64,000 nucleotides of DNA from G963704535 sp963704535. Its GTDB lineage: Bacteria > Chloroflexota > Chloroflexia > Chloroflexales > Roseiflexaceae. The translations under genes were made by a program, and so were the position numbers. Positions 41,011 through 50,325 of this stretch are shown here, piece by piece. The stretch's first letter is position 1. Each line of letters starts with the position of its first letter. The notes beneath the pieces were generated by a model that had not been told where the DNA came from, ran no database searches, and was given only the letters and a program-made list of their open reading frames with translations. The stretch spans positions 1,488,001 to 1,552,000 of the forward strand of contig OY969916.1 of NCBI GenBank assembly GCA_963704535.1. The letters run 5' to 3'.

Positions 41011-42558
41011 ATGTCGGTTCGACTACGCCTCACAATGCTTTATAGCACGATCCTGGCGCTGACCTTAATTGTGTTCAGCGTCGTGGTCTACCTCACTGTG
41101 TCGCGCGTGACCTTCGGCATCCTCGAAGACACGCTGGCCGATGAGGCGCAGCGCATCGCCGACCCCAACCGCTTCCGGCTCAATTATGTCGACTACCCGG
41201 CCAGGAAGTTCGCTGCCCCCGAGACCTACGTCCAGACGCGCAAGCTCGACGGGACGGTCAGCGACCGCACCGCCGAGCTTGAGGAGGATAATGTCATCCT
41301 CCCGCTCAGCCCGTCCGGCCTGCGGACCTGCCAGGGCGGCCAGCCCTGGAGCGAGATCGTGACAACCGAGCACGGGCGACTGATGATCTACAGCAAGCCG
41401 GTCATCGACCAGGACAAGAACGCCGGCATCGTCCAGGTGGCGCGCTCGCTGGCCGAGCACGACCAGTCACTCGGCACGCTGCGCAGCATCCTGCTGATCG
41501 GCAGCGGCGTCGTCACCGTGATCACGTTCGGCATTGGCTGGGGGATCGCCGGCGTCTCGCTGCGGCCGATCACGCGCCTGACCCAGACGGCCCAGGCGAT
41601 CGGCGCCGAGCGCGACTTCGGCCGGCGCGTCCAGCACACCGGGCCGAATGACGAGTATGGCCGCCTGGCGACGACCTTTAACGCCATGCTGACCGAGCTT
41701 CAGGCTGCCTACCGGCAGGCCGAGCAGTTGCTCCAGGCCCAGCGCCGCCTGGTCGCCGATGCGTCGCACGAGCTGCGCACGCCGCTGACGACGATCCGCG
41801 GCAACCTGGGCTTGCTCCAGCGCGAGCCGCCGATCGAGGACGAGGACCGCGTTGCGGTGCTGGCCGACATGGTCGACGAATGCGAGCGGCTGATGCGCCT
41901 GGTCAACGACCTGCTGGCGCTCGCCCGCGCCGACGCCGGCCGGCCGCTGCGTAGCGAGCCGGTGCCGGTCAAGCCGCTGATCGAGGAGGTCTGCCGCCAG
42001 GCCCGCCACCTCGACTTGGGCCGACCGATCGACTGCGAGGATGTGGCCGACGTCACGGCCATCGGCAACCGGGACGCGCTCAAGCAAGTGCTGCTGATTC
42101 TGCTGGATAACGCCTTGAAGTTCACTCCACCAGCGGGCGAGATCGGCGTGACGGCGACCCGTTCCGACCGGCGCATCGTCATCCGCGTTCGCGATACCGG
42201 CGCCGGGATCGACCCCAAAATTCTCCCGCATGTCTTCGAACAATTCTACCGGGGCGACGCCGCCCGCACTGGGGCGGGCGCCGGGCTGGGGCTGGCGATC
42301 GCCAAGACGCTGATCGACGCCCAACACGGCACGATCGGCATAGAAAGCCAGCCGGGGCGCGGCACCGTGATGTCCTTAGCACTACCCTCCGCCGACATTC
42401 GCCCCGATCCAGCCGAAACCTTGCCTAATCAATCGTTCATGTTCTTTGAAACTTATCATTCGCGCATTTGCAGGGCCAAGTTCGCAAGCGGCAGGCCCAG
42501 ACGGGTGTACAGGTCTGGTGGAAGCCCCAACAACTCGAGGATCTGCTGTTGGGTCTGA
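41011..42558 (+). CDS. HAMP-containing sensor histidine kinase with C-terminus altered by IS insertion
   Basis: 515 residues as read. Two membrane helices around a short extracellular domain, HAMP (VSLRPITRLTQTAQAIGAE), H-box ADASHELRTPLTTIRGN, then ATPase boxes (LLDNALKFTPPAG, VRDTGAGIDP, GAGLGLAIAKTL). All catalytic boxes precede the IS at 42452. Residues after SFMFFE come from the IS end. Without the IS and one TTGAAA copy the gene would read ...MFFETH and stop at 44245, giving ~482 residues. Function is probably kept. It partners the regulator just upstream. Confidence 0.93.
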   Translation: MSVRLRLTMLYSTILALTLIVFSVVVYLTVSRVTFGILEDTLADEAQRIADPNRFRLNYVDYPARKFAAPETYVQTRKLDGTVSDRTAELEEDNVILPLSPSGLRTCQGGQPWSEIVTTEHGRLMIYSKPVIDQDKNAGIVQVARSLAEHDQSLGTLRSILLIGSGVVTVITFGIGWGIAGVSLRPITRLTQTAQAIGAERDFGRRVQHTGPNDEYGRLATTFNAMLTELQAAYRQAEQLLQAQRRLVADASHELRTPLTTIRGNLGLLQREPPIEDEDRVAVLADMVDECERLMRLVNDLLALARADAGRPLRSEPVPVKPLIEEVCRQARHLDLGRPIDCEDVADVTAIGNRDALKQVLLILLDNALKFTPPAGEIGVTATRSDRRIVIRVRDTGAGIDPKILPHVFEQFYRGDAARTGAGAGLGLAIAKTLIDAQHGTIGIESQPGRGTVMSLALPSADIRPDPAETLPNQSFMFFETYHSRICRAKFASGRPRRVYRSGGSPNNSRICCWV

Positions 42559-44237
42559 TTCAAGGGTGAGATATGGCGCTGTTCCCATCCCGTCCCCGTG
42601 ATAACAGTGACGGTCAGGTTGCGAAACGCCCGGATCACCCGTTCCGTGGTCGGCTGCGCTGTGGCTTGGGTGCGGCTGGCCGGGTTCAAGCCCACCAGTT
42701 CCACATCCTGTGCCTGCATTGCCGCTCGCAGCCGCTGCTCGGTCAGCACCAGCACCCGCAACGCCAGACACAGCAGCCACACCAACCCGGCGATGCGCTT
42801 CTCATCGCGCACAAACACAGGGCGCAAGTGCAGATTGCGCGTTTTGAGGCGGCTGAAGCTACGCTCAAGCACTGGTTGTTGATGATATGCTGCCACCAGA
42901 GTCGCTACCTCATAGTGCTCAACAGTCGTATTGCTGACCAAGACCTGCCAGCCCAGCCGCTCCAGCATTGCCTGCCAGGCGGCCAGATCGACCCAGATCG
43001 CGCCTACCACCCACGCCGTGCTGCCATCGCGCATCGCGAGCGGCGAGAGCGCCGTCTGCACCACCCCTTCCAGCTTGAGCCTCCGCAATGCGTGTGGCCA
43101 CCACCCCTTCCAGTTCGGCTTGGTGCCTATAGCGCTTGCGGCCTCTGCTCGGCGGCTGGGCCAGCTTGAGTACGTCGGTGGTCAGGCGCTCCAATGCCTG
43201 CTCACGCAGTCGGCGCAGTCCCAAATGATAGGCGGTTGCGCGTACGACCATCACACGTTCATTCCAAGTGTGAGGCTGCTTGGTTTCCCCGTCCAGCCAG
43301 GTTTGCCACCGCTCGAACGAATGGATGACACTGGCCAGTTGCAGTTCGCCGGTGTGGTCGGTCGAGAGTTTCGATGCGCGTCCAGGTGTCGGCCTGCGCC
43401 AGGGCACTCTCCACCCAAGAGGCGATCTCGGAAGTGGCGTGGATGGGGCGATAGGCTGCCAGATAGCGGCTGCCGCCACTGGCGATGTGACCACGACTGG
43501 AGAGATCGCTCATTTTGCTGTCGCCGACCAGGAGCATATCACTCGTCCCCAGCGCGGCGACGGCGACGTCATAGGCCGGTATGTACAAGCCGTTATCGCC
43601 TTTGTTGCCGGCGACTGGCTGGCAACAGATCGGCAGCCCGAGCGGGTCGAGCGTGGCCAGCATGAGCTTGAACTGGCGCAGGTCGGGGCGATGTTCCTTA
43701 CTCCAGCCCTGCTGGAGCAGGCTGTCTTGCTCGACATCATCGTGATAGACACTGACGCTGGTGCTGTCCAGGCGCACGGTATCGGTGGGCAGGCGATAGA
43801 CGCGCACCCAGCGCTGCATCAGGGTCTCATCGAGGGCCGCCTGGGTGGTGGGGTTGCCGAGCAAGGTCAGGATGGTAGCCAGGCGGTCGTCGGTGCAGTC
43901 GGTGTCGCGCAAGCTGATGGAGAGCAAGGTGTTGAGCGTTTCTCCCCGCTCTCTCGCCCAATCACGCACGGTCACCAAGCGATGGTCGCGCTCCTGAAGG
44001 ATGTGAGAGAGCCAGATGCTCACGACGGTGCCCACACTCGTGCCTTCCCAGTTGCCATGCGGGGTCACATGCCTGTCGATCAGATCCCGAATGCCCATAT
44101 CGATCATGATGCCGAGCAGCAGCGGCAGGCTATTGACCTGCTCGTTGGTAATGGTGAGGGGTGGTGCTGTCATGCTCTCAGGATACCACAGCACCGCCCG
44201 AACTTGGCAACCCAAATACGCGAACCATAAGTTGAAA
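42446..44237. mobile_element. IS1634-like insertion sequence with 6-bp target duplication
   Basis: The element proper runs 42452-44231 (1,780 bp). Its ends are imperfect inverted repeats: CTTATCATTCGCGCATTTG and the complement of CAAATACGCGAACCATAAG, extending ~33 bp to CCAAGTTCG. Flanked by the direct repeat TTGAAA at 42446-42451 and 44232-44237. It carries one broken transposase gene and is inserted into the last codons of the histidine kinase gene. Confidence 0.9.
42456..44173 (-). pseudogene. IS1634-family DDE transposase, frameshifted
   Basis: Reads in three frames. N-terminal part 44173-~43390 (VNSLPLLLGIMIDMGIRDL, the first catalytic Asp in VRLDSTSVSVY, the second in MLLVGDSKMSDL). 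The middle part ~43390-43090 is in a second frame (TDHTGELQLASVIHSFERW), and the C-terminal part 43088-42456 in a third (QQPVLERSFSRLKTRNLHLR, catalytic Glu; VRDEKRIAGLVWLL). All three catalytic residues survive, but two frameshifts break the gene, so this copy should not move by itself. Confidence 0.87.
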
Positions 44238-44275
44238 CACATTGATGCCCGTACCCAAAAGGCCCGCGTGCCACT

Positions 44276-44345
44276 CGCAATCCATCGTGGAAAAGAGAGT
44301 CATGAGGGGCAGCCCTCAAACTCCCCCTTTCAGACAGGCTCTCAG
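44276..44345. mobile_element. Type A MITE-like element, copy 11
   Basis: GTGGAAAAGAGAGTCATGAGGGGCAGCCCTCAAACTCCC then CTTTCAGACAGGCTCTC. It lies between the IS and the regulator gene. Confidence 0.75.
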
Positions 44346-44438
44346 CACCGGCTGCCACGAGCGGTAATAGTACGGTCACAGATCAATGGTACACTTAGCG
44401 CAGCCTTAGAAAGCCGCATTCGAGAAGGGACGCCCGCT

Positions 44439-45164
44439 ATGACCCTGAATATTCTAGTTGCCGACGACGACCTGTACAACGTCAAGTATACTGCCTTCGT
44501 GCTTGAGGATGCAGGTTACCGAGTCCTGAAAGCGTTCGACGGTCCGAGCATCATACAGGTAGTCGAGCAGGAGCAACCCGACCTGGTGTTGCTCGACGTA
44601 TCGATGCCAAAGGCCGATGGCTTCGAGGTCTGCCGCCTGATCCGCCGCACCTCCGACGTCCCGATCATCTTCCTCTCGGCTCGCACACAGGTCGAGGACC
44701 GGGTGATCGGCCTCCAGATCGGCGCCGACGACTACCTGATCAAGCCCTTCGAGCCTGCCGAGCTGCTCGCGCGGATCGAGGCTGTGCTGCGCCGCCGCAA
44801 CAACGAGGTCCTCAACAGCACGGCGACGCGGATCAGCCGGGGCGACCTCACGCTCGATCCGGTCGAGCACCGCGCTTTGTTCAAGCAGGGGCGCGAGGTA
44901 ACGCTGACGCCGATCGAGTTCCGCCTGCTCTACTACCTCATGCAGAACGCCAGCCGGGTGCTCAGCCCCAGCCAGATCCTGAGCAACGTCTGGGGCTACG
45001 ACTATAACGGGGATAGCAACCTGGTGGCGGTCTACATCCGCCGCCTGCGCACCAAGCTCACCGACATCGCCGGCCCTGGCCAGCGCATCGTCACCGTGGC
45101 CAACCTGGGCTACAAGTTCGAGGCGGCTCAGGAGAAACGTGTCGCGGTCGAGGCCGGCACGTAG
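44439..45164 (+). CDS. OmpR-family response regulator (orphan)
   Basis: 241 residues. Receiver: ILVADDDLYNVKY, phospho-acceptor Asp in LVLLDVSMPKADG, Lys in DYLIKPFEPAELLARI. DNA-binding winged helix: VTLTPIEFRLLYYLMQNASRVL, ILSNVWGYDYNGDSNLV, IVTVANLGYKF. Start ATG 44439 follows GAGAAGG; upstream codons would run through repeats and IS edge. No kinase gene is adjacent, so the partner is unknown. Before the IS landed, this gene lay ~200 bp after the histidine kinase gene. Confidence 0.93.
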   Translation: MTLNILVADDDLYNVKYTAFVLEDAGYRVLKAFDGPSIIQVVEQEQPDLVLLDVSMPKADGFEVCRLIRRTSDVPIIFLSARTQVEDRVIGLQIGADDYLIKPFEPAELLARIEAVLRRRNNEVLNSTATRISRGDLTLDPVEHRALFKQGREVTLTPIEFRLLYYLMQNASRVLSPSQILSNVWGYDYNGDSNLVAVYIRRLRTKLTDIAGPGQRIVTVANLGYKFEAAQEKRVAVEAGT

Positions 45165-45195
45165 TCCTATCAGTTGCCAATTCTGGGGCCGAGCC

Positions 45196-45239
45196 TGTTG
45201 CGTGTTGCGTGAAGAAGTTCTTCACGCAACACGCAACAT
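45196..45239. repeat. Palindromic GTTGCGT heptamer hairpin
   Basis: TGTTGCGTGTTGCGTGAA followed after 7 nt by TTCACGCAACACGCAACA. It lies between two convergent genes and may act as terminator. Confidence 0.88.
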
Positions 45240-45246
45240 TTTTGTA

Positions 45247-45793
45247 TCACGCGTCGTGCTTGCGTACCTCGCGCGCGCATTCGTGGCACCACAGGGCGCG
45301 GTTGGCGAGCGCCCAACGCGCGCCGCCGCGCTCCACCGGCCGCATGTGATGGACACCCAGCGCGAGGGCGCCCACGCCGCAGCGCTCGCAGCGGCCACGG
45401 GCGCGCCGCCACACCCGCCGGTCGAAACGTAGCGTCAGCGGCGCGTCCAGCAGAAGGTGCAAAGCCATGCCGAGCGCGAAGGGGCGCAGCACCGGCCAGC
45501 GCCGGCTCAACAGCCACAGGATCGGGAGTGTCAGCCGCGGGAGGTGAAAGACCGAGCGCAGCGAGCCGTAGCGCGGCCGGGTGTCGCCGGGGCGGAGCGA
45601 GCGGTTGCGGCGGCGGTTGTAGCTCAACGCGCCGAGCGGACTCCAATCGCCACTGCGGAGTGCGTAGAGCACGTAGTGGTCGAATATCGAGCAGCACGCC
45701 GCCGAGCGCCAGCAGCGTGGCCCGCCCCGGAGCGCGGGGGTACAGCGCGGCACCGGCGAGGGACGAGATCAGCAGGTGGGAACGAAAACGCAT
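45247..45793 (-). pseudogene. Membrane protein with C-terminal HNH-like motif, frameshifted
   Basis: Start MRFRSHLLISSLAGAALYP at 45793. After GGVLLD the frame changes; the next frame continues FDHYVLYALRSGDWSPLGALSYNRR, membrane segments, and an HNH-like end CERCGVGALALGVHHMRPVE ... WCHECAREV with four Cys and a His pair. Deleting one A in GATATTC joins the halves as LLDFDHYVLY. The N-terminal part resembles small membrane-bound metal-dependent hydrolase-like proteins. One-base indel, real or sequencing error. Confidence 0.75.
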
Positions 45794-45805
45794 AGTGTCA
45801 TGTAT

Positions 45806-45898
45806 CTGGAAGGGGGGAGTTTGAGGGGCCACCCCTCAAGAAGCCCTTTCCACCACGGATCGTGGGCGAGACATCGCCCCTTTCAACCAGTTTCTCCG
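45806..45898. mobile_element. Type A MITE-like element, copy 12
   Basis: GGAGTTTGAGGGGCCACCCCTCAAGAAGCCC core and right end CCTTTCAACCAGTTTCTC. The right end contains the last codons and stop of the GNAT gene. Confidence 0.83.
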
Positions 45899-46680
45899 AT
45901 AAGTTGAAAGCGCATGAGGTAGAAGCGCTCGATCGACCGGAACCCAAGTCGTTTATAGGTTGCCAGCGCCGGCTGATTATGCTCCAGCACCATCAGGAAC
46001 ACGCGCGGCGACAGCTTAAATGCCGCCTGCGCCAGCGCGGCCGTGCAGGCCGAGGCGTAGCCCCGCCGCCGATGGTCGGGGTGGGTCGCGACATGGCCGA
46101 TCTCGACCACGTCGGGGGTGGCGAAGTGAGTCGCGGCCATCGCCACCAGCACCCCATCGGCGAAGCAGCCGAACGCCGGTCCGAGCGCCAGCGCGCTGCG
46201 GTGCCACACCGATAACCCCGCCGCGTGGGCCAGCGCGTCCATGTCCTCCGCGTCGGCAGCCGTGAGCCGCTGAGCCGGAGGCCCCTCGACCAGGCGCAGC
46301 GCCTCGGGCTCGACCACCATCTGGTACTCGATCTCCACCTCCAGAATGCGGGCATAGCGGGCGAGCTGATAGCGCCGCTCGGCCGGCAGGAGCGTCATAA
46401 TCGGAGTGGCGCGCAAGCGCGCGACCTGCTCTACGAGCGCTTGGAGCAGCTCGCCGGCCACGTCGGCATGGTCGGCGGCAAAGGTCATGTTGGGCAGCGG
46501 CAGGTCGTGATAGGTGGACGCGACGCCGAGCACCTGGCCATGCTCCTCGGCGACCAGGACCTCGCAGCGAGCGTGCAATTGGGAGACATTCGAGAGCGCC
46601 AGCGCGTTGCGGTAGGGCAGCGCGCGCAGGTAGGCCAGCACAGTCGGCTGGGATTCGGATGTCAGTGGTGAAATCCGCAT
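45883..46680 (-). CDS. GNAT-family N-acetyltransferase
   Basis: 265 residues. The C-terminal GNAT core is clear: VEIGHVATHPDHRRRGYASACTAALAQAAF (acetyl-CoA pyrophosphate loop HRRRGYA) and VFLMVLEHNQPALATYKRLGFRSIERFY. The N-terminal ~120 residues form a second, diverged GNAT-like fold. The final residues (IGETG, stop) are encoded by a type A element end. Target of acetylation unknown. Confidence 0.9.
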   Translation of the reverse strand: MRISPLTSESQPTVLAYLRALPYRNALALSNVSQLHARCEVLVAEEHGQVLGVASTYHDLPLPNMTFAADHADVAGELLQALVEQVARLRATPIMTLLPAERRYQLARYARILEVEIEYQMVVEPEALRLVEGPPAQRLTAADAEDMDALAHAAGLSVWHRSALALGPAFGCFADGVLVAMAATHFATPDVVEIGHVATHPDHRRRGYASACTAALAQAAFKLSPRVFLMVLEHNQPALATYKRLGFRSIERFYLMRFQLIGETG

Positions 46681-46730
46681 AGCTTCAGCGCGCGTTCCCA
46701 GATCGCAAAGCGATTAACCTGCGCGCTATC

Positions 46731-47150
46731 TTACCACAAAAAGAGCCGTGCCGCCGATGTGCATCGTGGGCCTGGCCCTGACCATTTACTTCTCTTCAAG
46801 CTGGACTCAACCAATGGACTGGATTGTACAAAGGCATCCAGTTGATCTTGCCTATTCCACTTCACCACTACTTTGGAGAGCACCTGCCTCTTTGTAGTTT
46901 CATCAGTGATGGGAATTGCTTTGGCTGGAATATCAGCCTGGGTACTCTGCTTCAGGTGGAAGGTAAACTGAGGATTGGCGAGCAGATTGGCGTACCAGTC
47001 ACGCTTGCCTGGCAAGCCGGTAATATACAGTACACCCTCAAAGTTGTGGAAGGCGATCTCGACCTTGTGGGGTTTGCCCGTCTTACTACCGACAGTTGTC
47101 ATATCAATGAGGCCATCGGTTTTGAGGGCGTGTTCAATCTCAGCGTTCAT
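46731..47150 (-). CDS. Deazaflavin (F420)-dependent nitroreductase family protein
   Basis: 139 residues, DUF385/Ddn-like split beta-barrel. Landmarks MTTVGSKTGKPHKVEIAFHNFEGVLYITGLPGKRDWYANLLANPQFTFHL match the family. The C-terminal end (GPGPRCTSAARLFLW) is unlike the family's usual hydrophobic end and may be new sequence. Family members reduce substrates with F420H2, a cofactor found in several Chloroflexota. Confidence 0.85.
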   Translation of the reverse strand: MNAEIEHALKTDGLIDMTTVGSKTGKPHKVEIAFHNFEGVLYITGLPGKRDWYANLLANPQFTFHLKQSTQADIPAKAIPITDETTKRQVLSKVVVKWNRQDQLDAFVQSSPLVESSLKRSKWSGPGPRCTSAARLFLW

Positions 47151-47187
47151 GATTCAGCAAGCTCCTTATGTAATGTTACAATCCAAA

Positions 47188-48756
47188 CTATCGGTTGTGG
47201 ACTTCCGGGCGCCCATTGAGCCCAAAGAGTTGGCGGATGCGGTGGACCAGGGTGGGGCGGCTTACATCTTCGACCCCGATAGCTAGATCGTCGTGCCGGG
47301 TCGCGAGCGCGGCCCGATTCATCTCCACCCGCCGGGCCAGCACTTCGCCCAGGCGCTCGGGCAGCTCGGGGTTGGCCTGGAGCAGCGGGGCAATATCAGC
47401 CTGCGCCACCACCAGCGCCTCGGTGTCCTCCTCGGCCACCACTGTGGCGCCGCGCGGCGCACCGGTCAGCAGCGCCGTCTCGCCGAAGAACTCACCCGGT
47501 CCCAGGTGGTTGACCGTGACGGCGGTGAGGCGATCGTCGAGCCGGTCGTCCACATCGATCCGCACCCGGCCCGAACGAATCACAAAGAACGTGTTGCCCG
47601 GCTCGCCCTGCTGCGCCAGCACCTCCCCGGAGCCATACACCTGAACCCGCGTTTGCTCGGCCAGCTTGTGCAGCTCGGCGCTATCCAGCACGCTAAACAG
47701 CTCCACGCACCGCAGGGCCGACACCAGGCTCTCGATGTAGATGTGATGCTGGTCGGCCTGGCTTAGCGGGTCCACCTCGTGCAGGTAGACTTCGCGGATA
47801 GGGAAGGGCAGCTTGATCCCGGCCCGATTCAGGTGATACCAGGCGTTGGTCATCACCGAGTCACGCTTCTCAGGATACCGATCGTAGTTGTACAACCAGA
47901 ACTTGATATCGTAGGTCACACTGTAGTCGCCGTACTGGATCAGCTTGATCGACGGCGCCGGCTCACGGCAGACATCGGGCGACGCCAGGGCGGCCTCCTT
48001 GAGCACACGCTTGACCAGGTTGGGTGGGTGGCTATAGCCGACGCCGACCTGCACGTGCATCGCCTGGACCGGCGAGCCGAGCGAATAGTTGATCAGCTCG
48101 CACTGCGCCAGGCTTGAGTTGGGGTAGATGATATAGTTGCCGTCGACGGTGATCACGCGGGTCGCGCGCCAACTCATTTCGACGACCCGGCCGATCTGGC
48201 CGCTGATCTGCACCCAATGGCCGACATCGAACGGGCGCTCGGTCTGCAAGGCGATCCCAGCGATCACATTCTTCAGCAGGTCCTGGAGCGCCAGGCCAAT
48301 CACCGCCGAGAGCACCGTCGAGGAGATCACGATCGAGCTGAGCTGGACGTCGAACACAAACCGGATCGTCAGCAAGATCACGATGATAAAGGCCAGCCCG
48401 CGGCCGATATCACGAATGAGGCGCGGCAGGGCCATGCCGCCGCGGCTGATCCAGCGTTCGACCAGCAGGTTCTCGACCAGCCCAAACCCCACAAAGCCCC
48501 AGCAGCAGATCAGGACCGCCAGCAGCGCGCTGTAGAGCGTGCCGTCGAGCGACGCGCCGAGCCGCCCGAGCGCGATGCCCAGGCTGATCGCGATCCCGAC
48601 CGCCAACGCCCCGAGCACATACGGGAACGAGAGCCCCTCCAGCGTGCGGTATGGCCGCAGCAGCCGGCGGATCAGTATCAGCAGTACAAAAGCTGCCAGC
48701 CCGTAGGCCAGCGGTAGGATCAGCTCAGTTGAGAGTTGGAGCGTTTGGGAGAACAT
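47188..48756 (-). CDS. Small-conductance mechanosensitive channel with C-terminal cyclic-nucleotide-binding domain
   Basis: 522 residues. N-terminal four to five membrane helices, MscS pore helix region (VISSTVLSAVIGLALQDLLKNVIAGIALQTERPFDVGHWVQISG) and MscS beta domain (WRATRVITVDGNYIIYPNSSLA). The last ~150 residues form a cNMP-binding domain (LAEQTRVQVYGSGEVLAQQGEPGNTFFVIRSGRVRI; phosphate-binding LGPGEFFGETALLTGAPRGATVVA). So pore gating may respond to a cyclic nucleotide, maybe from cyclases such as the one at 11.5-14.2 kb. Start at 48756; upstream in-frame codons translate a type A element. Confidence 0.93.
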   Translation of the reverse strand: MFSQTLQLSTELILPLAYGLAAFVLLILIRRLLRPYRTLEGLSFPYVLGALAVGIAISLGIALGRLGASLDGTLYSALLAVLICCWGFVGFGLVENLLVERWISRGGMALPRLIRDIGRGLAFIIVILLTIRFVFDVQLSSIVISSTVLSAVIGLALQDLLKNVIAGIALQTERPFDVGHWVQISGQIGRVVEMSWRATRVITVDGNYIIYPNSSLAQCELINYSLGSPVQAMHVQVGVGYSHPPNLVKRVLKEAALASPDVCREPAPSIKLIQYGDYSVTYDIKFWLYNYDRYPEKRDSVMTNAWYHLNRAGIKLPFPIREVYLHEVDPLSQADQHHIYIESLVSALRCVELFSVLDSAELHKLAEQTRVQVYGSGEVLAQQGEPGNTFFVIRSGRVRIDVDDRLDDRLTAVTVNHLGPGEFFGETALLTGAPRGATVVAEEDTEALVVAQADIAPLLQANPELPERLGEVLARRVEMNRAALATRHDDLAIGVEDVSRPTLVHRIRQLFGLNGRPEVHNR

Positions 48757-48775
48757 GTCGTGCCTAAGGGCATGA

Positions 48776-48884
48776 AGAGATTGTCTGAAAAGGGGAAGCT
48801 TGAGAGGGAAACCCTCAAGAACCCCTGTTCCACCACCGACTACGAGCGACAAATCAGCCTTTCCAGACAGTCTCTAAGACAATT
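48776..48884. mobile_element. Type A MITE-like element, copy 13 (complete)
   Basis: About 107 bp with inverted ends GAGATTGTCTGAAAAGG and CCTTTCCAGACAGTCTC and the core TTGAGAGGGAAACCCTCAA. Upstream of the channel gene. The rest of the 512-bp gap up to 49268 has a TATAAT at 49009 and the gene remnant listed next. Confidence 0.88.
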
Positions 48885-49072
48885 TAACGATGTACGATTA
48901 TGCGCCTCGGCGCACCAATGCGATAGATGTGGAACTATAATAGCAGTTGGGTAGGCTGTCAACAGGAGGCTGGTCCGTTATGGTCAACTTATTTTGTCGT
49001 ACCGTGCTATAATTGGCGCAAAATAACCGTTTGCCCAAAAGTGGGCAGTTTAAGGCTTTCCTTATCGAGCGA

Positions 49073-49147
49073 TCGTCAAAGAAGCAAAGTTCCGTTTCCC
49101 TTGATGAGTTTGATCGCGAAATCAAGGAATTGCCTATAACTTCTTGA
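49073..49147 (+). pseudogene. C-terminal gene remnant (SLDEFDREIKE)
   Basis: A short open stretch ending RSSKKQSSVSLDEFDREIKELPITS and stop. The core is almost the same as the remnant at 53281-53352 (SLDELDREIDK). No start or upstream body is visible, so it looks like the tail of a small protein, perhaps an antitoxin, left by deletion. Confidence 0.5.
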
Positions 49148-49268
49148 GCACCTATCGTTCCGATATCGCACCTATCTTGTACACGTGAATTGGTAGCGCC
49201 CCGATTATAATCTGCATAGCTTAGGGCTTGAAAAACAACCTTTTCCTTCCTCCCAGGAGTAGCCTCCC

Positions 49269-50291
49269 ATGAAACTTCATCCGATCGCTCTCGCGCGCCA
49301 CACCACTCTGTTGGTGGCATTGTCTATGACGTTCATCCTCACCTTTGTCGGCTGTGCCACAACCGCGCAGACGCCAACACCAGCAGCCAAGCGACCGGTG
49401 CGTGTCCAACTCGCATGGGTTCATACTATTGAATACTCCAGCTTCTACACTGCCCAGGATCAAGGCTATTATGACGCGGCCAACCTGGATGTTAGCCTGG
49501 ATGTGCTCGGCCAGACGTCGCCGATTGACCAGGTGGTGATGGGAAAGGCACAGTTTGGTATGGCGAGCGCTGACAATGTGCTGCTTGCCCGCGCGGCGGG
49601 CAAGCCAGTTGTCGCGATTGCCACCATCTACCAGCGCAGCCCAATTGCATTCGTCTCGCTGGCCAAAAACCAGATCACCAAGCCCCAGGATTTCATCAAC
49701 AAGACGGTCGTCGTCGATCTAAAAGGAACAACCGGGATTATCTACCGGGCGCTGCTGGCTTCACAATCAATCAAGGAGTCTCAGGTGAAAACGCAGCCGC
49801 GCGCCGATTATACAAACGATACCCTCTTGAACGGCCAGGCTGATGTCATTGATGCGTTCATCAATAATCAGCCAGTGCAGTTGAAGCAACAAGGCTACGA
49901 TATCAATGTGGTTCTGCCCTCTGACTATGGCATCGATCTGTACGCGAACGTCATCTTCACCACCGAAGAAATGATCAAAACACAACCCGACGTCGTGGAG
50001 GCATTCGTTCGCGCGACTATGCTCGGCATGCAGCGCGCTATCGAAGACCCCGAGGCGGCGACACGGCTGACATTGGCGCGAGGAACAAACCTTAACCCGG
50101 CATCGGAGGCCGAGTCGATGCGCCTGGCGTTACCACTAATGAGTCCGGCAGGAAGCCGGCCGGGCATGATGACCCCAGAAAACTGGCAGGCAGCCTACCA
50201 GATATTGCGGGATCAAGGTCTCCTAGCACAGCAGATTGATGTACAGCAAGCGTATACGCTCACGTTTCTCGACAAAGTGTACGGCAAGTAG
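49269..50291 (+). CDS. NMT1/THI5-like ABC-type substrate-binding lipoprotein
   Basis: 340 residues. Lipoprotein signal ending LTFVGC, then a TauA/SsuA/THI5-type binding fold: VRVQLAWVHTIEYSSFYTAQDQGYYDAANL, GKAQFGMASADNVLLARAAGKPVVAIATIYQRSP, KTVVVDLKGTTGIIYRALL. These proteins bind sulfonates, pyrimidine precursors of thiamine, or similar small molecules. AGGAG precedes the ATG. No permease or ATPase gene is adjacent. Instead a Cache-HAMP-STAS gene follows after 34 bp, which suggests a sensing rather than a transport role. Confidence 0.9.
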   Translation: MKLHPIALARHTTLLVALSMTFILTFVGCATTAQTPTPAAKRPVRVQLAWVHTIEYSSFYTAQDQGYYDAANLDVSLDVLGQTSPIDQVVMGKAQFGMASADNVLLARAAGKPVVAIATIYQRSPIAFVSLAKNQITKPQDFINKTVVVDLKGTTGIIYRALLASQSIKESQVKTQPRADYTNDTLLNGQADVIDAFINNQPVQLKQQGYDINVVLPSDYGIDLYANVIFTTEEMIKTQPDVVEAFVRATMLGMQRAIEDPEAATRLTLARGTNLNPASEAESMRLALPLMSPAGSRPGMMTPENWQAAYQILRDQGLLAQQIDVQQAYTLTFLDKVYGK

Positions 50292-50325
50292 TCTACTGAC
50301 CTTGGATGATATAAAGGGCCGCACT

